NCBI GenBank assembly: GCA_015499985.1
Contig: JAAAUF010001156.1
Coordinates: 1 to 11,123, forward strand
Length of the DNA: 11,123 nt
Source: Haplosporangium gracile
Lineage: Eukaryota; Mortierellomycota; Mortierellomycetes; Mortierellales; Mortierellaceae
Reading direction: 5' to 3'
In this document: positions 8,281 through 11,123 of the stretch, piece by piece
Layout: every line of letters begins with the position of its first letter
Numbering within the stretch: the stretch's first letter is position 1
Position numbers and translations under genes: made by a program
The notes under the pieces: generated by a model
Database searches by the model: none
Seen by the model: only the letters and a program-made list of their open reading frames with translations
Told to the model about the DNA's origin: nothing

Positions 8281-8927
8281 TGTTGCTAATAAAAAATGAC
8301 TTTGCCCACACAGGCACACAAGACCCACAGACACACAGGCCACACAATACACAAATCGATCGAATGAATTATCGTTGCTGCTCAGTGTTCATATGTGATT
8401 GATTGATGGGATATGTTGTGAAACGAAGAAGGTTGAACTACCACCTTTGTTTGACGAAAAAAAAGTGGATAGGAGGTCAAAAGAGGGACATTGTGTGTGC
8501 CCAAGTCAAAACAAATGAGGGGTGACAGTCGTCCGTTTGAACGATCCCTCTTGTTTAGGTCTTTTAGAACACTTAAGAGCATCGGCACCAAGTCGACACT
8601 AATCTGCGACTGGGACACTTATGCAAGTACTAAGCAGGTACTACTTTTAACCCTCATTGACCATTTTCACCACTCCGAGCCCGCCCCCTCACCCTCCTCT
8701 CTCTCCTTTCTTACTCTGCCCCTGGATCACTTTGTCTCCCTCCGCCTCTTTTTGCCTTACTTCTTCTCCTTCGCTCGACTTCTCTTTTCTTTTTTTTCTC
8801 TTTCTTTTCTCATTCTCTCTTCCACTCCATTCCTCACCCGACAAAACAACATTCACTCATTGCACCAAACAGAATTCATTCATTCACAGTTCAGGATAAC
8901 AACAACCAGTAAAGGACAGACAACTTC
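8281..8927 (+). promoter_or_regulatory. Spacer: 3' end of the TMEM70-like gene and promoter/leader of the septin-like gene
   Basis: The first part carries an AATAAA signal and a CA-rich stretch (about 8306-8352). The last 290 bases are C/T-rich (about 8690-8830) and then A-rich up to the start at 8928. The last ATG before 8928 is at about 8621. This repeats the CT-rich, ATG-free leader plan of the other genes. No extra gene is supported. Confidence 0.6.
8288..8293 (+). terminator. Candidate polyadenylation signal AATAAA
   Basis: A perfect AATAAA starts eight bases after the stop codon of the TMEM70-like gene. The position is close to the stop, which would give a very short 3' untranslated region; another site could be used instead. 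Confidence 0.4.
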
Positions 8928-10472
8928 ATGGCTTCGACACACTACCTCCTCGCCAACCCCTGTGCGGGTCAAAACATCGGATACCTCCGTCTTGCAGTCG
9001 TCGGAGACAGCGCTGTCGGCAAGACCCTCTTTGCGCGCCAGTTTGTCGAGACCCTTCCCGAGGTGCTCTCTCATGACTGGGAGCCATTGAAGCCTCGCCG
9101 CACCAACGAGGATAATGATGATGCAGAGGACGATGACGACGATGAGGATGATTATATGCAGACGCAGGCGTTGTCGGAAAGGTTTTCGAGCACCATGATG
9201 GAGATTCCTTGGGACAACATGGATACCGACGATGAAGTCCCAGCCCGCAACCTCGTCTTTCTTGGTAAGTTTCATCCTTTTCCTTTCTGCTCTTTCCTTG
9301 TTGCCTTGTTTGTGATTTCCCGCTCTCGTTTGCTGGACAAAAACAGCTCAGATGGACTTCGCTTTCCTGTGCTTGTTTTGCATGTGCAGATCGTTCGTTT
9401 TATCCGTACCTTTCATTTCATAGTTCTCACACACTTTCTCCTTCCTTTATGTCGTTTTTATTCGCGCATTTCCTCATCATGTTGCCTCTATCACTTTTTC
9501 TTCCCCTCTTATGATAGACACTCCTGGTTACGGAAGTGTGATTGATGCCCGCACCAATTTCGCCCTCTTCATGAACCATGTTAGCCAGACCTTTGAAGAA
9601 AAGAACAGCAAGATCTCGACTTTCATCGAGGTCACCAATAACGAACTCATGCGCTCTCTTGTCACAGGTACGAAAGATCAGACAGCGGAAAAAAAACCTC
9701 CACCAAAAATACCACATCTGCTCTAATGGGATAGAATCCATTAGTGGTTTTCTTATCCGTTTTCTTACTGCTACTTCATTCCCGCCCATCATTTCTTTGA
9801 TTTGGCGCAATGACAAAAAAAAATGCTGAGCGTACTAAACGTTATTTTTGGCACATCTACACCCTTTTTTTTCCTCCTAAAATGAACGAAAAAAAAAATT
9901 GGTGAATAGGTGTGGGAGCCCACAAGTTCATCGACGTCTGCTTTTACCTAATCGTCCACCGGCTCAAACCCCTCGACATCGAATATATGCGCATCATCTC
10001 CGAGAAAGTCAACGTCGTCCCCATCATTTCCAAAATCGACACCCAATCCGAACAAGACGTCCAACACCTCAAAGTTCACGTTCTCAAAACCTTGCGGGAA
10101 CAAGGAGTCTCCATCTATACCTTCAGGATTGATTACGATCGGTTGATCCATATGGCAGAGACGGGGCAAGCGGGTGGACCACCTTTTGCAGTATCGAATG
10201 TGCCACCAAAGCCGAGTTCTGAGGACCCGATGGATCAGATTCCGTTTACGCACGCGATGAATGAGTTGCCATTGTTGAGAAAGTTGGTGTTGGAAACGCA
10301 GATTAATAATGTGAGGCAGTTTACGGTCAAGAAGTTTATTAATTGGCGGTCTAAACAGATTGCGCTTCAGCAGCAACAGCAACAGCAACAGCATATGCAT
10401 GCGCCCATGCCGTACCTTCCCGTCCTTCAGTCACTGCAAGACCTCACCGCCAGCGCACCAACCATCGCCTAG
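8928..10472 (+). CDS. Divergent septin-like GTPase with acidic insert and polyQ tail
   Basis: Exons 8928-9264, 9518-9667 and 9910-10472, both junctions phase 1, join into 349 residues. The donors are GTAAGT and GTACGA; TACTAAA at 9833-9839 precedes the last acceptor. The G1 P-loop is GDSAVGKT (26-33), G3 is DTPGYG (113-118) built across the first junction, and G4 is SKID (203-206). The stretch HRLKPLDIEYM (179-189) is the septin signature after G3, which separates it from Ras/Rab proteins even though the P-loop is Rab-like. An acidic run (E61-D75) lengthens the G1-G3 spacing. PFAV (254-257) matches the start of the septin G5 region, but the usual VVGS and the PWG of the septin-unique element are missing. 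Eight Gln (316-323) follow, and there is no long C-terminal coiled coil. Septins form filaments at membranes and the cell cortex; whether this one polymerises or hydrolyses GTP is unknown. Confidence 0.9.
10368..10391 (+). repeat. CAG/CAA repeat coding eight glutamines
   Basis: Eight alternating CAG and CAA codons lie near the C-terminus of the septin-like protein. The mixture of codons argues against a recent single-triplet expansion. Confidence 0.85.
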
Positions 10473-11123
10473 AAATATCACCTCACGTAGCATTAACAAA
10501 TAATAATTACATACATTGTATTACAAGTCACTTTCTGTCCATGTTCATAACTAAATGCTTCTTTGAAGCTTGATTTTGGCGAGCGAGCGAGAATCTGCGT
10601 TATATACGTTCGTGCACGCGAACATAAAAAGAGAGCTCCTTTCCGACCGCTTTGCCTTATGAAAAAGGGTGAAGCTACTTGACAACCCGTCTACACTCCC
10701 GCACTAGGTCCATGTAATGCAGCTCCTACCTTCCTCTTCCTGATGGCTATCCGCTATCTCTCTTTATGCGAAGGATTAATCTGTAAGGCAACCCGGACTG
10801 CTCAAATTATTTGACAACCCTAATGCTAAGTCCATATAACTCACTTTTTGTTTTTTTCCACGGCGCCTTGGTGCAATGTTACAAACCCATTACTAATGCG
10901 TCCGTTTCGTTTATCCATCTTCTTATGGCTCAATTTATGGAGCTCATGTCCCATATCGTCATTACCACGGCTTGTCAGTAGCTAAAAAGTGACAAGTTCA
11001 GCACAAACGCTTCAATGATCACTTCTGAGGGAGCACAAATGATGCTTCGAAGGAGCGCGAAGGAAAGCAAGTTGCCTCAATGAGTTTAGCCTCTCCTGTA
11101 CACGTTTTCGTCTTGAAAACAAA
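10473..11123. other. Gene-free stretch after the septin-like gene
   Basis: The first part is the 3' region of the septin-like gene (A/T-rich, AATAATAATTAC near 10500). Further on are three tandem GAGC-type units near 10580, a small inverted repeat GTTCG/CGAAC (10608-10612 and 10619-10623), and two similar segments beginning TTGACAACCC at 10679 and 10811. I found no open frame with family features, no tRNA promoter boxes and no other RNA gene. It could hold the promoter of a gene beyond the window edge. Confidence 0.5.

Noticed and set aside
1..11123. tRNA genes, rRNA, CRISPR arrays, insertion sequences or a prokaryotic defence system
   Set aside because: No convincing A/B box pair, no regularly spaced direct repeats, no transposase-like frame and no prokaryotic gene structure were found. 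All five genes are intron-containing fungal genes.

Overview
The window is eukaryotic nuclear DNA from a fungus. Five protein-coding genes lie in about 11 kb. All carry introns of 105-378 bases with GT...AG borders, often with a TACTAAC-type branch site. The protein set (BEM46-type hydrolase, TMEM70-like mitochondrial protein, septin-type GTPase, LaeA-like methyltransferase fold) together with CT-rich leaders and Q/N-rich tracts suggests an early-diverging, Mortierella-like fungus. That placement is inference; no marker gene or rRNA is present to prove it.

Layout: (1) 1-761 is a pyrimidine-rich leader with no ATG; it leads into a 3-exon gene (762-3284, +) for a 701-residue protein with a Src-like myristoylation/polybasic start, a long Q/N-rich disordered part and a C-terminal SAM-methyltransferase-like domain. 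(2) A 3-exon gene (3690-4504, +) encodes a 190-residue coiled-coil/acidic protein ending in the prenylation box CIIS. (3) A 6-exon gene on the minus strand (6581-4712) encodes a complete 298-residue BEM46/ABHD13-type alpha/beta hydrolase. (4) A divergent 2-exon gene (7110-8280, +) encodes a 274-residue mitochondrial, TMEM70-like two-helix membrane protein. (5) A 3-exon gene (8928-10472, +) encodes a 349-residue divergent septin-like GTPase. The last 650 bases hold no gene I can support.

The genes do not form an operon or an obvious pathway. Four of the five products carry visible membrane-attachment signals (myristoyl/polybasic, CaaX, N-terminal anchor, two inner-membrane helices), and septins as a family bind membranes. 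Genes 3 and 4 share a 528-base divergent promoter region; genes 2 and 3 converge over 207 bases.

The least expected signal is in the last intron of the hydrolase gene. A long near-perfect inverted repeat (core 5225-5324) folds, by hand pairing, into a 44-position stem with 42 positions paired on the gene's own RNA strand. Seven of those are G.U pairs that become A/C mismatches on the other strand. This strand asymmetry suggests an RNA hairpin on the sense transcript, such as a microRNA-like precursor or a regulatory intron structure, or else an inverted duplication decaying with strand bias. Exon borders were worked out by hand from reading frame, splice consensus and protein-family continuity; there is no transcript evidence.
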